DNA of 64,000 nt from Paramecium pentaurelia (Eukaryota; Ciliophora; Oligohymenophorea; Peniculida; Parameciidae), in the NCBI GenBank assembly GCA_905183005.1, contig CAJJDO010000119.1, positions 186,001 through 250,000 of the forward strand. The letters are read 5' to 3'. Position 1 is the first letter of the stretch. The number at the start of each line of letters is the position of its first letter. The notes beneath the pieces are model-generated. The model was given only the letters and a program-made list of their open reading frames with translations, did not search any database and was not told where the DNA came from. Positions 62,338 through 64,000 of the stretch are shown here, in pieces. The translations under genes and the position numbers were made by a program.

Positions 62338-62997
62338 TTTTGTTGCTTTTAATTATTAAATTATTAAATTAATGAAAATTTTTACTTTATTCTACATTTT
62401 TAAGAATAAGTTGAATTGAATTTTTGATACAATTCAACTTATATTAAGTAGTTGATTAGCTTCATAATAAGGAATTTGTCTTTCCATTTTACTAAAAGGT
62501 ATAATTAAGATAGATTCATAGAGATAATCTAAGATTATTATTTATAGGATGATGATTAGAATAAGTCTTATAGGATAAAAATATTAATATCATAATGTAA
62601 ATTTAGTTAATCTGATTACTCTAAAATCTAAATCTAAATCTAATTTAGACTAAATTGCTATCTTTTCTCTATTAGTCCAACTCACTTAATCATTATCTTC
62701 TTATTTTCCTTATTATGCATTAATTCATCTTTTTAATAAAACAAAGTATGAGTTTTACAATATGAATTAGATTAAATTAATAATGCAAATAGGATGAGTA
62801 CAAGTACAACTACTATTAGTATAAAATGAATACAGATTTAATTTTTGTTTTTGAATTCTGGAAATTTATTATCTTTATCAAAGAGGTCAATTTATTTTTC
62901 AAAATTCCAAAAGCTTATGAAGAATAAACATTAATTAATTAAGAATAAATAAATATATTTTATTCATTGATTGTGTTAATATTAAATTCATTAACTT
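62338..62997. other. AT-rich intergenic stretch
   Basis: About 0.66 kb. Notable only for AATCTAAATCTAAATCTAA near 62627-62645, a short TAAATC tandem repeat. No gene seen. Confidence 0.5.
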
Positions 62998-64000
62998 GCA
63001 AGAACTGGATGATCTTCTTCTTCAAATGATTGGAGTTGGGCAAATGAAAAGGTTATAGATTCCATACATTGTTAGTTTGCAATGAAAGAAGTTCTTTAAC
63101 CATCATACTTTTCTTTATTAAAAAGATATAATCTTCTGGATACTGGGACTGTTAAAGATTTGATTGGTTTAGACCATCCATATCCTGGTAAATCTGGAAT
63201 TCTGTCACAAACAGTGATTGAATCTCCTTTGAAATTACATTCTGAAAATAGCTCAGCACAATCAGGATCAAAAATTTTGTAAGTAGTGTCAGTAACTAAC
63301 ACACCAGCTTAATGAAAAACTCCATATATTTAAGTATCCCACCCTAAAGATATTTTGATTATAAATACATGTTATAAGATTGTATTACAACTTTGTATCA
63401 AACACCATAAAATTATATGACAATCTCATATTTCTAGCTCTTTCAACATCATAACCTCTGATTGTAACAATAGGTAATCTTGGACCACTTTACCATACTT
63501 TTGGTAATTCAATAATTTATGGAACTTCAGCTGCACTTGGTGCTCTTTTGACAAATGGGTGACTTGAAGCAGGATCATTATAGAAAACATATGCAGGTGA
63601 AACCCATAAAGTTTGATCAGTACCCAAAAGAACATTGAATCGTACAAATTCTAATTATGCTTGCCAATATGTTCTTGCTGAAACAGTGACAGATTTTGGT
63701 GTTACTTATTCAACCTAAAATCCAAAAAATTATTTACTTTAACTTCTACTATTGGATTTGTTAATAAGTGTTTACAACCAATTAAACTTACAATAGCATT
63801 TGTTGCATCTTTAAGACTGTGTTCAATAGTGTATGATATTTTTCTTTCACCTTATCCAGTTTTTAATTCTTTAACATCTGTTGATTCAAAAGTAACAACT
63901 TAAATTCTGGGATCATAAATTGCATACCAATTAACAAATAAGGAATAAAGAGGAGAGGGTCCAACAGCAACTCCACTCAATTTAAATCCTTTGTTAAGAT
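62998..64000 (-). CDS. Protein with beta/gamma-crystallin-like segment (5' end beyond the window)
   Basis: The minus-strand frame enters from beyond base 64000 (NKGFKLSGVAVGPSPLYSLF...). It has a beta-rich part with FVNWYAIYDPRIQVVTFEST, HSLKDATNAIVSLIGCKH and FVRFNVLLGTDQTLWVSPAY. The C-terminal ~100 residues read ELFSECNFKGDSITVCDRIP, SKPIKSLTVPVSRRLYLFNK and YDGQRTSFIANQQC. The pairing of F-x-G-D-S with a second Y-D-G, each followed by a serine, is the beta/gamma-crystallin pattern, and paired Cys suggest a disulphide-bonded, secreted protein. A 23-nt intron lies near 63745. Frame continuity near 63350-63395 is not fully resolved. Stop TGA at 62998. Confidence 0.65.

Overview
The window looks like somatic (macronuclear) DNA of a ciliate, most probably a Paramecium species. 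In every convincing gene TAA and TAG are read through as glutamine and only TGA ends the frame. Introns are tiny (about 21-34 nt, GT...AG), intergenic gaps are often 30-100 bp, and the DNA is very AT-rich. All reading frames below use that code; a standard-code search finds only fragments. I saw no rRNA, tRNA, telomere repeat, CRISPR array or insertion sequence.

1-11 kb: a sensor-like membrane protein (extracellular domain, HAMP-like segment, TPRs, vWA; 5' end outside the window), a one-TM protein, a syntaxin, an Enhancer-of-polycomb-like protein, ribosomal protein eS12, an unknown protein and an ANTH-domain endocytic adaptor. 11-23.5 kb: three six-TM, cyclic-nucleotide-type K+ channel genes, each with a GYGD filter and each with a C-terminal Cys-Cys-His-Cys knuckle; between two of them lies a membrane-anchored bZIP factor that resembles ATF6. 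23.6-28.4 kb: VPS18 and two tandem short-chain dehydrogenases. 29-34.5 kb: two tandem membrane hybrid histidine kinases, preceded by the decayed remains of a third. 34.6-43 kb: a tubulin tyrosine ligase-like enzyme with a long Gln-rich N-terminus, a protein with two cyclic-nucleotide-binding domains, a MORN-repeat protein and an NCLX-like Na+/Ca2+ exchanger. 43.4-50.3 kb: a very large type I surface protein whose stop overlaps the start of phosphatidylserine decarboxylase, then two small unknown genes.

50.3-57 kb: a 1-kb AT-rich spacer, a small MGSSCC acylation-signal protein, a poorly resolved gene, and an ArfGAP interrupted by 214 uninterrupted Asn codons. This part is assembled with a 1185-bp direct duplication around a single N, almost certainly a scaffolding artefact at the (ATT)n run. 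57-64 kb: MCM5, a TDY-type MAP kinase, a RING protein and the 3' part of a secreted-looking protein with a beta/gamma-crystallin-like segment.

The genes do not form an operon. Functionally the window is rich in signalling (two-component kinases, K+ channels, cNMP binding, MAPK, Ca2+ exchange) and membrane traffic (syntaxin, ANTH, VPS18, ArfGAP). The strongest candidates for something undescribed are the zinc-knuckle K+ channels, the membrane bZIP, the sensor/vWA protein and the TGATG gene overlap. Exon borders were placed by eye from frame continuity and GT...AG, so starts and introns are predictions.
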